64,000 nucleotides of DNA, from contig JAAAPD010000011.1 of the NCBI GenBank assembly GCA_009908505.1, positions 20,023 to 84,022 of the forward strand. The letters are read 5' to 3'. This document shows, piece after piece, positions 18,240-28,291 of the stretch (the stretch's first letter is position 1; every line of letters starts with the position of its first letter). The stretch comes from Alphaproteobacteria bacterium (GTDB taxonomy: Bacteria > Pseudomonadota > Alphaproteobacteria > Rhodobacterales > Rhodobacteraceae). The notes under the pieces are model-generated. The model was given only the letters and a program-made list of their open reading frames with translations. It searched no databases and was not told the origin of the DNA. A program made the position numbers and the translations under genes.

Positions 18240-19603
18240 TGGATGGAACCGTTCTTGTCGCCGATGACGACCGCACGATCCGGACGGTCCTGACCCAGGC
18301 GCTGACGCGGGCGGGCTGCAAGGTGCATGCGACCTCGTCCATTGTGACGCTTATGCGCTGGGTGGACGAGGGCAAGGGCGACCTGGTGATCTCGGACGTG
18401 GTCATGCCCGATGGCAACGGGCTGGACCAGTTGCCAAAGATCTCAGAGGCGCGGCCCGGCCTGCCGGTCATCGTGATTTCGGCGCAGAACACGATCATGA
18501 CGGCGATCCAGGCCGCCGAGGCCGAGGCCTATGATTACCTGCCCAAGCCCTTCGATCTGCCCGACCTGATGAAACGCGCGGCCCGCGCGCTCGAGGTCAA
18601 GCGCCGGGCGCCCACCCGGCGCAAGGATCGTGACGAAGCCGCTGACGGCGACCTGCCGCTGATCGGGCGCACTCCGGCCATGCAGGGTATCTATCGGCTT
18701 GTGGCGCGGGTCATGAACACGCCGCTTTCGGTGCTGATCACCGGCGAAAGCGGAACCGGCAAAAGCCTGATCGCCCGCACGATCCACGATTTCTCGGACC
18801 GGCGCACCTTGCCCTACGTTGTGGCCTCGGCCGCCGACCTGGAGGGGATGGACGGCCCCTCGGCGCTGCTGTCGCGGGCCAAGGGCGGCACGCTGGTCTT
18901 CGACGAGGTCGGGGATTTCCCCGTCGAGACCCAGGCCCGGATCGTGCGCATGCTGGATGCGCTGGGGGACAACGCGCCGCAGATCATGGCCACCTCGCGC
19001 GGGGCGCTTCTGGGCCGCATGGAGGACGGCGCCTTTCGCGAAGACCTGTATTACCGCCTGGCCGGTGTTACCATGTCGGTGCCCGGCCTGCGCGACCGGG
19101 TCGATGACATCCCGCTTCTGGTCGAACATTTCCTGGCAAGGAGCGAACGGGACGGCGCGCCGCCGCGCAGCCTGTCGGAGTCCGCGCTGGACCTGTGCCG
19201 CGCCTATAGTTGGCCGGGCAATGTCCGGCAGCTTGAAAACGTCGTGCTGCGCCTTGTCGCAACCGCCACCGAGGACGAAATCAGCCGCGTCGAGGTCGAG
19301 ATCGTCCTGGGCAACCAGCCGGCGATGGAACCGCTCAAGGGGGGGGACAGCGACAAGCTGTCAGCCTCGGTCGGCAAGCACCTGCGCCGCTATTTCGACC
19401 TGCACGGGGCCGAATTGCCGCCGCCGGGCCTCTATCAGCGCATCCTGCGCGAGGTCGAGGCGCCGCTAATCGAGATTGCGCTGGACGCGACCGGCGGCAA
19501 TCAGGCCCGCTGCGCCGACCTGCTCGGCATCAATCGCAATACGCTCAGAAAAAAGATCACCGATCTCGATATCCACGTGACTCGTCGCCGCAAATTGATG
19601 TAA
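18239..19603 (+). CDS. ntrC: Nitrogen response regulator NtrC lacking the GAFTGA loop
   Basis: 454-residue response regulator: receiver domain with phospho-acceptor Asp53 ([12 protein letters not shown]), AAA+ domain with Walker A GESGTGKS and Walker B LVFDEVGD, and a Fis-type HTH ([19 protein letters not shown]). Where sigma-54 activators carry ESELFGHEKGAFTGA, this protein reads from [18 protein letters not shown] straight into the Walker B strand, so the GAFTGA loop is missing. This matches the R. capsulatus type of NtrC, which activates sigma-70 polymerase. Expected targets include glnB/glnK, amtB and nif-type genes, none of which is in this window. Confidence 0.96.
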   Translation: MDGTVLVADDDRTIRTVLTQALTRAGCKVHATSSIVTLMRWVDEGKGDLVISDVVMPDGNGLDQLPKISEARPGLPVIVISAQNTIMTAIQAAEAEAYDYLPKPFDLPDLMKRAARALEVKRRAPTRRKDRDEAADGDLPLIGRTPAMQGIYRLVARVMNTPLSVLITGESGTGKSLIARTIHDFSDRRTLPYVVASAADLEGMDGPSALLSRAKGGTLVFDEVGDFPVETQARIVRMLDALGDNAPQIMATSRGALLGRMEDGAFREDLYYRLAGVTMSVPGLRDRVDDIPLLVEHFLARSERDGAPPRSLSESALDLCRAYSWPGNVRQLENVVLRLVATATEDEISRVEVEIVLGNQPAMEPLKGGDSDKLSASVGKHLRRYFDLHGAELPPPGLYQRILREVEAPLIEIALDATGGNQARCADLLGINRNTLRKKITDLDIHVTRRRKLM

Positions 19604-19692
19604 AACCGCAACAGAACCGTGGCTGCTTTGCCGCAAGGGCAGGGCAGGACCGAACGGCGAACAGGCGGTATGGACCGGTCGCCGGTCCGGAA

Positions 19693-21975
19693 ATGAACGA
19701 GGCACCCGGCGTGCAGCGCACCCTTTTGGGCTTCAACCTTTCGGCCCTGAGCCGATGGCGCCGCAAGCGGCAGGTGCAGAACGTGTTGACACTGCTGCTC
19801 GTGGCGCTGGCCCCGGTTCTTGTCATCCTGACGATATCGGCCTTGCGGCCGCTCGACCAGACCGGGCGGACAGAGGTTCTGCGGCTAATCCTGCTGGTGG
19901 ACCTGGTCTACATCCTCGTCGTCGCCTCGCTCGTGCTGGCGCGCATCGCGGCGATGGTGGCGGCGCGGCGTGCGCGGTCGGCGGGCTCGCGGTTGCATTT
20001 GCGGCTGACCGGGGTGTTCGGCCTTCTGGCGCTCATTCCCACCGTCGCCGTGGCCGTCTTCGCGGTGCTGACCATCAATATCGGGCTCGAGGGCTGGTTT
20101 TCCGAACGCGTCCGCAACGTGCTCGGCAATTCCCTCGAGGCCGCCCAGGCCTATGAAGAGGAACACCGCCAGGAGGTCGCCCGCGACGGGCGCGCCTTGG
20201 CCGCCTATCTGGACACCCAACGGGTGCAGACGTTCTTCATGGAGCGCGGCGAGATCCGCCAGGCCCTGTCGCGGGTCGCTCCGCAGATCGAACGCGGCCT
20301 GTCCGAGGTCTTCGTGCTGGACGGAACCGGCGAGATCGAGGTGCGTGGCGAACGCTCTTACGAGTTCTATTTCGAAAAGCCCACCGAGGCGCAGCTGGCA
20401 CAGGCCCGGCAGGACGGCATCCTGATCATCGAGGATTGGTCCAACAACGAGTTCCGCGCGCTGATCCCGCTGGAAAACTTCACCGACAATTACCTTTACG
20501 TCACGCGCCAGGTCGATGGCGAGATCCTGTCGCTGCTGGATGAAACCCAGGAAACGGTCGAGCTATACGGACAGTTGGAAAACGAACGCGGTCGCGTCCT
20601 GTTCGAATTCGGCCTGATCTACCTTGGGTTCGCGGTGATCCTGATCCTGGCGGCGATCTGGGTTGGCCTTTGGTTCGCCGAACGCCTGTCGCGCCCCGTC
20701 GGGCGGCTGGTGGGCGCCTCGCAGCGGGTCGGGGCCGGGGACCTTGCCGTGCGCGTGCGCGAGGAACAGGGCGACGACGAGATCGCCCAGCTTGGGCGCT
20801 ACTTCAACCAGATGACCGCCCAGTTGGCCGACCAGCGCGAGGAATTGTTGCAGAACACCCGCAAGATCGAGGACCGCCGGCGGCTGTTCGACAGCGTGCT
20901 CAGCTCGGTGCCCTCGGGGGTGGTGGGGCTGGACCCCGATGGCTGCGTGAGCTTCGTGAACCGCGCCGCCACGCGCCTGCTGGAAATGGGCAAGGGCGCG
21001 AAACGCACGGCGCTGGCCGTCGCGGTGCCGGAATTCGCGCCCCTGTTCGAGCAGCTTGTCAGAGAGGATCGCCGCATGGTGCAGGCCCAGGTGGAACTGG
21101 TGCGCGGCGGCGAACAGGAAACCCTTCTGGTGCGTATGTCGCCGCGCCGGGGCGAGGGCGGCGTCCTGGACGGCTACGTGATCGCCTTCGAGGACGTGAC
21201 CGACCTGGTCAGCGCGCAGCGGATGGCGGCCTGGGGCGACGTGGCGCGCCGCATCGCCCATGAAATCAAGAACCCGCTGACGCCGATCCAACTGTCGGCC
21301 GAGCGGATCAAGCGCAAGTTCCGCAAGGAACTGCCCGCGGAATCGGGCGAAGCACTGGAACAGATGACCGAGGTCATCGTGCGTCAGACCACCGACCTGC
21401 GCCGTATCGTCGACGAATTTTCCCGTTTCGCCCGCATGCCCGAACCCGATCGCACCACGCATGACATCGTCGGCCTGGTGCGCGACGCCACCGCCCTGCA
21501 GGAAGCAGGCCAGCCCGATGTCGCCTTCGATGTCGATCTGCCCAAGGCACCCGTGCTGGCTAGCCTGGATGCGACCATGCTGTCACAGGCCTTGACCAAC
21601 CTCATCAAGAACGGTGGTGAAGCTATTGAAACCCTTGTCGAAAAAGGCGCGCCCGAAGGGTTCAGCCCGGAAATTCGCGTGGCGATGGAGGTGGCTGAGA
21701 CCACGGCCCGGATCACCATTTGCGACAACGGGATCGGGTTGCCGGAAAACCGCGCCAAGCTGTTCGAACCCTATGTAACAACACGCGAGAAGGGCACCGG
21801 CCTGGGTCTGCCCATCGTGCGCAAGATCATCGAGGAACATGGCGGCACCCTGTCTCTGACCGACGCACCGGTCTTCGACGGGGTCACACATCGGGGCGCA
21901 ATGGCCGTGATCGAACTGCCCATACTGACAATGACCGAAACGGAGGCCGACGCAACGGCCGCGAAAACCGCGTGA
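19693..21975 (+). CDS. ntrY: Membrane sensor histidine kinase NtrY
   Basis: 760-residue inner-membrane kinase. Several N-terminal hydrophobic segments (TLLLVALAPVLVILTISAL, LILLVDLVYILVVASLVLA, LTGVFGLLALIPTVAVAVF) precede a periplasmic region, a further membrane helix near residue 300, HAMP, a PAS domain (FDSVLSSVPSGVVGLDPDG), HisKA with [18 protein letters not shown], and a HATPase with NLIKNGGEA and GTGLGLPIV. NtrY/NtrX pairs respond to nitrogen and, in some species, oxygen or redox state. It starts 89 bases after ntrC and ends four bases before the ntrX start region. Confidence 0.96.
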   Translation: MNEAPGVQRTLLGFNLSALSRWRRKRQVQNVLTLLLVALAPVLVILTISALRPLDQTGRTEVLRLILLVDLVYILVVASLVLARIAAMVAARRARSAGSRLHLRLTGVFGLLALIPTVAVAVFAVLTINIGLEGWFSERVRNVLGNSLEAAQAYEEEHRQEVARDGRALAAYLDTQRVQTFFMERGEIRQALSRVAPQIERGLSEVFVLDGTGEIEVRGERSYEFYFEKPTEAQLAQARQDGILIIEDWSNNEFRALIPLENFTDNYLYVTRQVDGEILSLLDETQETVELYGQLENERGRVLFEFGLIYLGFAVILILAAIWVGLWFAERLSRPVGRLVGASQRVGAGDLAVRVREEQGDDEIAQLGRYFNQMTAQLADQREELLQNTRKIEDRRRLFDSVLSSVPSGVVGLDPDGCVSFVNRAATRLLEMGKGAKRTALAVAVPEFAPLFEQLVREDRRMVQAQVELVRGGEQETLLVRMSPRRGEGGVLDGYVIAFEDVTDLVSAQRMAAWGDVARRIAHEIKNPLTPIQLSAERIKRKFRKELPAESGEALEQMTEVIVRQTTDLRRIVDEFSRFARMPEPDRTTHDIVGLVRDATALQEAGQPDVAFDVDLPKAPVLASLDATMLSQALTNLIKNGGEAIETLVEKGAPEGFSPEIRVAMEVAETTARITICDNGIGLPENRAKLFEPYVTTREKGTGLGLPIVRKIIEEHGGTLSLTDAPVFDGVTHRGAMAVIELPILTMTETEADATAAKTA

Positions 21976-21982
21976 GGGGATG

Positions 21983-23389
21983 ATGAGCGATATTCTGATT
22001 GTGGACGACGAACGGGACATCCGTGAACTGATCTCGGACATCCTCGAGGACGAGGGCTATACCACGCGCCTCGCCGGCGGGTCCGAGGACTGCATGGCCG
22101 AGATCGGCAAGGGCCTTCCGGCGCTGATGATCCTCGATATCTGGCTCAAGGACAGCGCCATGGACGGGATCGACATCCTGTCCCATGTCAAGCGCGAGCA
22201 TCCGGAGGTGCCGATCGTCATCATCTCGGGGCACGGCAATATCGAGATCGCCGTCGCCGCGATCAAGCAGGGCGCCTACGACTTCATCGAAAAACCCTTC
22301 AACATCGACCAGTTGATGGTGGTGATCCGGCGGGCCATGGAAACCAGCCGGCTGCGGCGCGAGAACCTGGAACTCAAGCGCGGCGAAAGCGGGGCGGTCG
22401 AGATGATCGGCGAATGCGCCGCCTTCCGGACCCTCAAGGGCCAGCTGGACAAGGTCACGAAATCCAACGGGCGGGTCATGCTGACCGGCGATCCCGGCTC
22501 GGGCAAGGAGACCGCGGCACGCTACATCCACGCCCAGTCCGACCGCTCGGGCGCGCCCTTCGTCAGTGTCAATTGCGCCTCGGTGGCGCCCGAGCAGATG
22601 GAGGAAATGCTGTTCGGCCGCGAAACCGACGGGCGCGGGGTCGAACCGGGCCTGCTGGAAGAGGCCGATGGCGGGGTGATCTATTTCGACGAGATCGCCG
22701 ATTTGCCCGAGGGCACGCAATCGAAGATCCTGCGTGTGCTGGTGGACCAGAAGTTCCAACGCGTCGGCGGCAGCGAGAAGATCCAGGTGGATTTGCGGGT
22801 GATCTCTTCGACGGGGCGAGACCTGGAGACAGAGATCGCCGCCGGGAATTTCCGGCAGGAGCTCTATCACCGGCTCAACGTCGTGCCGATCCACGTGCCT
22901 TCGCTGGAGGAACGGCGCGAGGATATCCCGCTTCTGGCGCGGTATTTCATCGAGGACCTGCATGAAAGCCAGGGCCTGCCCCTGCGCGAGATGAGCGACG
23001 AGGCCGGCGCGCTGTTGCAGACCATGCCCTGGCCGGGCAACGTGCGCCAACTGCGCAACGTGGTCGAGCGTATCCTGATTCTGGGCGAGATCCCCGACCC
23101 GATCGGCACCAAGGAAATTCCGGCCGGCGGCGAGGTCCAGGGGGGCGACGAGGACCGGGTGATTTTGTCGGGATCGCTGGCCACCTTGCCCCTGCGCGAG
23201 GCCCGCGAACTGTTCGAGCGGGAATACCTGCTGACCCAGATCAACCGGTTCGGCGGCAATATCAGCCGCACGGCGAGTTTCGTGGGCATGGAACGCTCGG
23301 CCCTGCATCGCAAGCTCAAGTCGCTGGGAGTCGTCACCTCGAACAAATCGGGCGCGCGCGTGGCCCACGTGAACGAGGCCGATGGCTAG
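21983..23389 (+). CDS. ntrX: Response regulator NtrX
   Basis: 468-residue NtrC-family regulator: receiver with phospho-Asp near residue 52 (MILDIWLKDSAMDG), AAA+ domain with GDPGSGKET as Walker A and IYFDEIAD as Walker B, and a C-terminal Fis-type HTH (GGNISRTASFVGMERSALHRK). The GAFTGA element is replaced by an unrelated run after MLFGRETDGRG, so sigma-54 activation is doubtful here too. ATG at 21983 has GAGGGG four bases upstream; the ATG at 21980 abuts that site and is less likely. Partner of the preceding NtrY. Confidence 0.95.
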   Translation: MSDILIVDDERDIRELISDILEDEGYTTRLAGGSEDCMAEIGKGLPALMILDIWLKDSAMDGIDILSHVKREHPEVPIVIISGHGNIEIAVAAIKQGAYDFIEKPFNIDQLMVVIRRAMETSRLRRENLELKRGESGAVEMIGECAAFRTLKGQLDKVTKSNGRVMLTGDPGSGKETAARYIHAQSDRSGAPFVSVNCASVAPEQMEEMLFGRETDGRGVEPGLLEEADGGVIYFDEIADLPEGTQSKILRVLVDQKFQRVGGSEKIQVDLRVISSTGRDLETEIAAGNFRQELYHRLNVVPIHVPSLEERREDIPLLARYFIEDLHESQGLPLREMSDEAGALLQTMPWPGNVRQLRNVVERILILGEIPDPIGTKEIPAGGEVQGGDEDRVILSGSLATLPLREARELFEREYLLTQINRFGGNISRTASFVGMERSALHRKLKSLGVVTSNKSGARVAHVNEADG

Positions 23390-23461
23390 GGCATGCAGCC
23401 CGGCTTGACCGGGGCGCAGGGGTCTGCCACCACCAACTGACGGATCAGCGAGGGACGTGGC

Positions 23462-24844
23462 ATGAAGGTCATCATCTGTGGCGCCGGGCAGGTAGGCTGG
23501 CAGATCGCGCGGCACCTTGCCTCGGAAAAGAACGATGTCACCGTGGTCGACAACAATGCCGAGCTGGTGCGCCGGGCGACCGATACGCTGGACGTGCAGG
23601 GCATTGCCGGTTTCGCCTCTTACCCGGATGTTCTGGACAAGGCCGGGGCGCGCGATGCGGACATGATCATCGCCGCGACCCATTCCGACGAGGTGAACAT
23701 GGTCACCTGCCAGGTGGCCCATTCGGTCTTTGCCGTGCAGCGCAAGATCGCGCGGCTGCGCGCGCAAAGCTATCTGGACGCGATCTATGCCGATCTGTAC
23801 CGGCGCGATCACCTGCCCATCGACGTGGTTATCAGCCCCGAGCGCGAGGTTGCCGAGGCTGCGTTGCAACGGCTGGCCGCGCCCGCCGCCTTCGACACCG
23901 AAAGCTTCCTGGAAGGCAACGCGCAGCTGCTGGGCATCCAGATCGATCAGGATTGCCCGGTGATCAACACGCCGCTGCGGCAATTGTCGGACCTGTTCAC
24001 CACGCTCAAGGCCGTGGTGGTCGGCATCCGGCGCAAGGGCAAGGGCAAGCTTTTCGCGCCCAGTGCGGGCGACCAGATCTTTCCGGGCGACGAGGCCTAT
24101 GTCTTCACCGAAACCCCCGACATGGCCCGCACGCTCGAGATTTTCGGCAAGACCCAGGCCAAGCAGGAACGCGTTGTCATCATCGGTGGCGGCAATGTGG
24201 GCCTGTCGGTGGCGCAGGCGCTGGAACGGCGCGAGAAACGCATCCGGGTGCGCGTGATCGAACGCAACCGCGACATCGCCGAACGCACGGCGGACTCGCT
24301 GGAACGCACCATCGTGCTGAACGGTGACGGGCTGGACGCCGCCCTGCTGGAAGAGGCCAATATCGCGTCGGCCGATGCCGTGCTGGCCGTGACCGATGAT
24401 GACAAGACCAACCTTCTGGCCGCGGTGCGGGCCAAGGCGCTTGGCTGTCCCATGGCGATCTGCCTGACCAACGATCCGACGCTGGTGCCGCTGATGGGGC
24501 CGCTGGACGTGGATGCCTACATCAATCCGCGCGCCACCACCGTCAGCTCGATCCTCAGCCATATCCGCCATGGCCGTGTCAGGTCGGTCTATTCCATCGG
24601 CGATGCAGAGGCCGAGGTGATCGAGGCGCAGGTGCTGACGACATCCCCCATCGCCGGCAAGGAACTGCGCGAGGTCGATTTCCCCGAGGGCGTGTTGCTG
24701 GGAGGAATCCTCAAGGGCGGTCGGATGGAAAAACCGCGCGGCCGGCTGCGGATCGAGGAAGGCGACGTGGTCGCCATCTTCGCCGTGTCCAGCCAGGTGG
24801 CCGAGGTCGAGCGCCTGCTCCAGGTCTCGATCGACTTTTTCTGA
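23462..24844 (+). CDS. trkA: Trk potassium-uptake regulatory subunit TrkA
   Basis: 460-residue cytoplasmic NAD-binding gating ring of the Trk K+ channel. Two RCK repeats are visible: each begins with a Rossmann glycine motif (IICGAGQVGWQIARHLA at residue 3 and IIGGGNVGLSVAQALE near 241) followed by an acidic strand end and then an RCK_C subdomain. GAGGGACGTGGC precedes the ATG. Its stop shares a base with the trkH start, so the two subunits are coupled. Confidence 0.97.
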   Translation: MKVIICGAGQVGWQIARHLASEKNDVTVVDNNAELVRRATDTLDVQGIAGFASYPDVLDKAGARDADMIIAATHSDEVNMVTCQVAHSVFAVQRKIARLRAQSYLDAIYADLYRRDHLPIDVVISPEREVAEAALQRLAAPAAFDTESFLEGNAQLLGIQIDQDCPVINTPLRQLSDLFTTLKAVVVGIRRKGKGKLFAPSAGDQIFPGDEAYVFTETPDMARTLEIFGKTQAKQERVVIIGGGNVGLSVAQALERREKRIRVRVIERNRDIAERTADSLERTIVLNGDGLDAALLEEANIASADAVLAVTDDDKTNLLAAVRAKALGCPMAICLTNDPTLVPLMGPLDVDAYINPRATTVSSILSHIRHGRVRSVYSIGDAEAEVIEAQVLTTSPIAGKELREVDFPEGVLLGGILKGGRMEKPRGRLRIEEGDVVAIFAVSSQVAEVERLLQVSIDFF

Positions 24845-26364
24845 TGGTGGGCTTCCTGTCCCGCCGACCGCTCTTCGTCCTTCTGATGGGATTGGGCGCG
24901 ATGGCGATGATCCTGCCCGCGGCTCATGCGGCGGTGGTCGAGGATTTCGTGTCCATGCGGGTCTTCTTCTACGGCTTCCTGCTGTTCTTCGTCCTGACGC
25001 TCTTCGTGGCGCTGGCGACCGTGGGGCACCGGCCACGTTTCGGGCTGCGCGGGCTTCTGGTCACCTTGCTGGCCGCCTTTGTCTTCCTGCCGATCATGCT
25101 GGCGCTGCCGATGGTCGAGGTGGTGTCGGGCACCCGGCTGCTTGATGCCTGGTTCGAAATGGTTTCGAGTTTCACCACCACGGGTGCCACGCTCTATGAC
25201 AACCCGCGCGAGCTGCCGCGATCACTGCACCTTTGGCGCGCGCTGGTGGGATGGTTGGGCGGCCTGCTGATGTGGATCGCCGCCATGGCGGTGCTGTCGC
25301 CGCTGAACCTGGGCGGGTTCGAAGTCTATCAGCAAATCGGAAGCGGCGTGGGCCAGGACCGCTATTCCCAGATCGGGCCCGACGCGGACCCGTCCGAACG
25401 CCTGGCGCGCTACATCCTGCGTTTCGTGCCGCTCTATACCGGCATGACAATCCTGTTGTGGATCGGCCTGACGGTGGCGGGCGAAGTGCCCTTCGTGGCG
25501 CTGTGTCATGCCATGGCGGTGCTGTCGACCTCCGGCATCTCGCCGGTGGGGGGTATCTATTTTTCGTCCGCCGGGATCGCAGGCGAGGTGATGATCGCGC
25601 TGTTCCTGGTCTTCGCCCTGTCGCACCTGACCTTCACCCGCGCGCCGGGCGAGGACCCCAAATCGGTGCTGACCCGCGACCCCGAGCTGCGTTTCGGCCT
25701 GTCGCTGGTGGGGCTGCTGGCCGCGGCCCTGTTCGCGCGGCATATCTTCGAGCTGGGCACCGAGGGCGTTGACAACAGCCTGGCCACCGCGCTGATGGCG
25801 GCCTGGGGCGGCTTCTTCACGATCCTGTCCTTCATGACGACGGCGGGATTCGAATCCGCCGGCTGGGACGTTGCACAAAGCTGGTCGGGGCTCAGCACAC
25901 CGGGGCTGATGCTGGTCGGGCTGGCGGTGATCGGCGGCGGCGTGGCGACAACGGCGGGCGGCATCAAGCTGCTGCGGGTCTATGCGCTCTACAAGCATTC
26001 GCAGCGCGAATTGCAGCGCCTCGTGCATCCGTCCTCGGTGGGCGGGGCCGGGGCCACGGCGCGGCGTATCCGCCGCCAGGGCGCCCAGATCGCCTGGATC
26101 TTCTTCATGATCTTCGCCATCTCCATCGCCGGGGTCATGGTGCTGCTGGCCGCGACGGGGGTGCAGTTCGAAACCGCCATGGTGCTGGCGGTCTCGGCGC
26201 TGTCCACCACCGGGCCGCTGGCCGTTCTGGGGGCCGAGGACCCGATTTCCTATGCCGGGTTGGCGGACCTGTCCAAGGTGGTGCTGGCCTTCGCGATGAT
26301 CCTGGGCCGGCTCGAGGCGCTGGCGATCATCGCGCTGCTCAATCCCGAATTCTGGCGCAGCTAG
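24844..26364 (+). CDS. trkH: Trk potassium-uptake channel subunit TrkH
   Basis: 506-residue polytopic inner-membrane protein with about ten helices. The selectivity-filter-type loops of the Trk/Ktr/HKT superfamily appear as [36 protein letters not shown] and [10 protein letters not shown], one in each of the four pore repeats. It forms the K+ conducting path gated by TrkA, encoded immediately upstream. The gene order ntrY-ntrX-trkA-trkH-hfq-hflX is conserved in many Alphaproteobacteria. Confidence 0.96.
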   Translation: MVGFLSRRPLFVLLMGLGAMAMILPAAHAAVVEDFVSMRVFFYGFLLFFVLTLFVALATVGHRPRFGLRGLLVTLLAAFVFLPIMLALPMVEVVSGTRLLDAWFEMVSSFTTTGATLYDNPRELPRSLHLWRALVGWLGGLLMWIAAMAVLSPLNLGGFEVYQQIGSGVGQDRYSQIGPDADPSERLARYILRFVPLYTGMTILLWIGLTVAGEVPFVALCHAMAVLSTSGISPVGGIYFSSAGIAGEVMIALFLVFALSHLTFTRAPGEDPKSVLTRDPELRFGLSLVGLLAAALFARHIFELGTEGVDNSLATALMAAWGGFFTILSFMTTAGFESAGWDVAQSWSGLSTPGLMLVGLAVIGGGVATTAGGIKLLRVYALYKHSQRELQRLVHPSSVGGAGATARRIRRQGAQIAWIFFMIFAISIAGVMVLLAATGVQFETAMVLAVSALSTTGPLAVLGAEDPISYAGLADLSKVVLAFAMILGRLEALAIIALLNPEFWRS

Positions 26365-26483
26365 GCAACGCCGGCCCGCTGGTCCGAATTTGGGCTGGAA
26401 ACTCGGGCTTGCGCATTACATACTTGGATGGAATTGAAAAAACAAAGCCGGCGCGCGGCAGCAAGAACAAAGGGACAGCCAGA

Positions 26484-26717
26484 ATGGCCAGCGACAAGCA
26501 GAACCTACAGGACGCATTCCTCAACCATGTCCGCAAATCCAAGGTTTCGGTGACGATTTTCCTGATCAACGGCGTCAAGCTGCAGGGGATCATCACCTGG
26601 TTCGACAGCTTCTGCGTGCTGCTGCGCCGTGATGGCCAGTCGCAGCTTGTCTACAAGAGCGCGATCAGCACCATCATGCCCGCCACCCCGATCAGCCTGT
26701 ATGACGGCGAGGAATAA
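26484..26717 (+). CDS. hfq: RNA chaperone Hfq
   Basis: 77-residue Sm-like protein that forms a hexamer and pairs small RNAs with mRNAs. The Sm1 region [18 protein letters not shown] and the Sm2 region [12 protein letters not shown] are present; the usual YKHAIST reads YKSAIST, a change seen in alphaproteobacterial Hfq. There is almost no C-terminal tail, as in related species. The start at 26484 follows AAAGGGACAGCC. hflX begins directly at the hfq stop, the classic hfq-hflX order. Confidence 0.97.
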   Translation: MASDKQNLQDAFLNHVRKSKVSVTIFLINGVKLQGIITWFDSFCVLLRRDGQSQLVYKSAISTIMPATPISLYDGEE

Positions 26718-27989
26718 TTGGGGGAAGAACGGCCCGTGACCCGGGGCTATGTTCTGCACCCGGATATTCGCACCGATCCCGACCGCCACGCGCCGGAACC
26801 CGCCTTGGAAGAGGCGGTCTCGCTGGCCGTGGCGCTGCCGGATCTCGATGTCGTGGGCTCCGAGGTCGTGCCGCTGAACAAGGTGCATCCGGGCATGTTG
26901 TTCGGATCGGGTAAGATCGAGGAGCTCAAGGCGCGGATCAAGGCCGCCGATGCCGGGCTGGTGCTGATCGACGGGCCCGTCAGCCCGGTTCAGCAACGCA
27001 ACCTGGAAAAAGCGCTGGATGCCAAGTTGCTGGATCGCACCGGCCTGATTCTGGAAATCTTCAGTGACCGGGCCCGCACCCGCGAAGGCGTGTTGCAGGT
27101 CGAGATGGCCGCGCTCAGCTATCAGCGCACCCGGCTGGTCCGCGCCTGGACACACCTGGAGCGCCAACGCGGCGGCCTCGGCTTCGTCGGCGGGCCGGGC
27201 GAAACCCAGATCGAGGCGGACCGGCGCGCCATCGACGACCAGCTGAACCGGCTGCGCAAGCAGCTGGACAAGGTGGCCAAGACGCGGTCCCTGCACCGCG
27301 CTGCCCGCGCCAAGGTGCCGTTCCCGATCATCGCGCTGGTGGGTTATACCAACGCGGGCAAGTCCACCCTGTTCAACCGGCTGACCGGGGCGCAGGTCAT
27401 GGCCAAGGACATGCTGTTCGCCACGCTGGACCCGACCATGCGCAAGATCGAGCTGGAAACCGGCGACGAGGTGATCCTGTCGGACACGGTGGGCTTCATC
27501 TCGGACCTGCCCACGCAGCTTGTCGCGGCCTTCCGCGCCACCCTCGAAGAGGTGCTGGAGGCGGACGTGATCGTCCATGTGCGCGACATCAGCCATCCCG
27601 AGACCGAAAGCCAGCGGGCCGAGGTCATGGCCATCCTGTCGGACCTGGGCGTGACCGAGGACACACCGATGATCGAGGTCTGGAACAAGATCGACCTTGT
27701 GCCCGCCGAGGAGGCCGCCGCGCTGCAGGCCCGCGCCGACCGCGACCCGAACCTGTTCGTAACATCGGCGGTCACGGGGCAAGGGTTTTCACCGATGCTG
27801 GCGCGGGTGTCCCAACGGCTGAGCGCCCCCAAGACCACCGAAGAGCTGTTCCTGCCCTATGCCGAAGGGCGCAAGCGCGCCTGGCTGCATGAAGAAGCCG
27901 TGGTCGATGACGAATCCACCGGCGACGAGGGCCATCACCTGACGGTGACTTGGACCAATCGGCAGAAGGCGCGGTTCGAAAAGCTGTAG
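26718..27989 (+). CDS. hflX: Ribosome-associated GTPase HflX
   Basis: 423-residue TRAFAC GTPase that splits stalled or stress-inactivated ribosomes. The N-terminal HflX domain carries GMLFGSGKIEELK and FSDRARTREGVLQVE; the G domain has G1 GYTNAGKSTLFN, G3 DTVGFI and G4 NKID. The TTG start overlaps no gene but immediately follows the hfq stop with GAGGA upstream, and gives an N-terminus like homologues; a GTG at 26736 is possible. Confidence 0.95.
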   Translation: MGEERPVTRGYVLHPDIRTDPDRHAPEPALEEAVSLAVALPDLDVVGSEVVPLNKVHPGMLFGSGKIEELKARIKAADAGLVLIDGPVSPVQQRNLEKALDAKLLDRTGLILEIFSDRARTREGVLQVEMAALSYQRTRLVRAWTHLERQRGGLGFVGGPGETQIEADRRAIDDQLNRLRKQLDKVAKTRSLHRAARAKVPFPIIALVGYTNAGKSTLFNRLTGAQVMAKDMLFATLDPTMRKIELETGDEVILSDTVGFISDLPTQLVAAFRATLEEVLEADVIVHVRDISHPETESQRAEVMAILSDLGVTEDTPMIEVWNKIDLVPAEEAAALQARADRDPNLFVTSAVTGQGFSPMLARVSQRLSAPKTTEELFLPYAEGRKRAWLHEEAVVDDESTGDEGHHLTVTWTNRQKARFEKL

Positions 27990-28291
27990 GATGGGCGCTG
28001 CGGGACGGGCGCCGGCCGCGAAGAACAACCCTGAGCCCATGTCGGACGCTTGTCAGGAGGCCCATCGACAGACCGCGGGATGGCGACCGACGCCTTTCTG
28101 CGCGCTCTATCTCTACCATGTCCGCGCGCCGCATGCGCGATGCACCCAGCCCAGCCTAGTTGTCAGCCCCGTGGTCGGTCTGGCGATGGGCCGGCACCGT
28201 CGCTGCTATTCGACCCCGGTTACGGAATGACCGCTTGGTCCGCAAATCTGACCTGGGAACGACGTATCGGCTCTGGCTACGCGTCGGCGGG
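27990..28291. other. Intergenic region between convergent hflX and penicillin-acylase genes
   Basis: 302 bases with no convincing gene. Short open frames exist on the plus strand (for example from an ATG at 28039), but they lack a ribosome site and recognisable features. No clear intrinsic terminator was seen. The lower part (about 28200-28290) is less GC-rich than its surroundings and may be a gene remnant. Confidence 0.4.

Noticed and set aside
25845..25865. T-loop-like GATTCGAATCC as a tRNA trace
   Set aside because: It lies inside trkH coding sequence and no cloverleaf can be drawn around it.
27991..28230. Plus-strand open frame after hflX
   Set aside because: No ribosome site, odd composition rich in Cys/His/Arg, no known features; judged non-coding.
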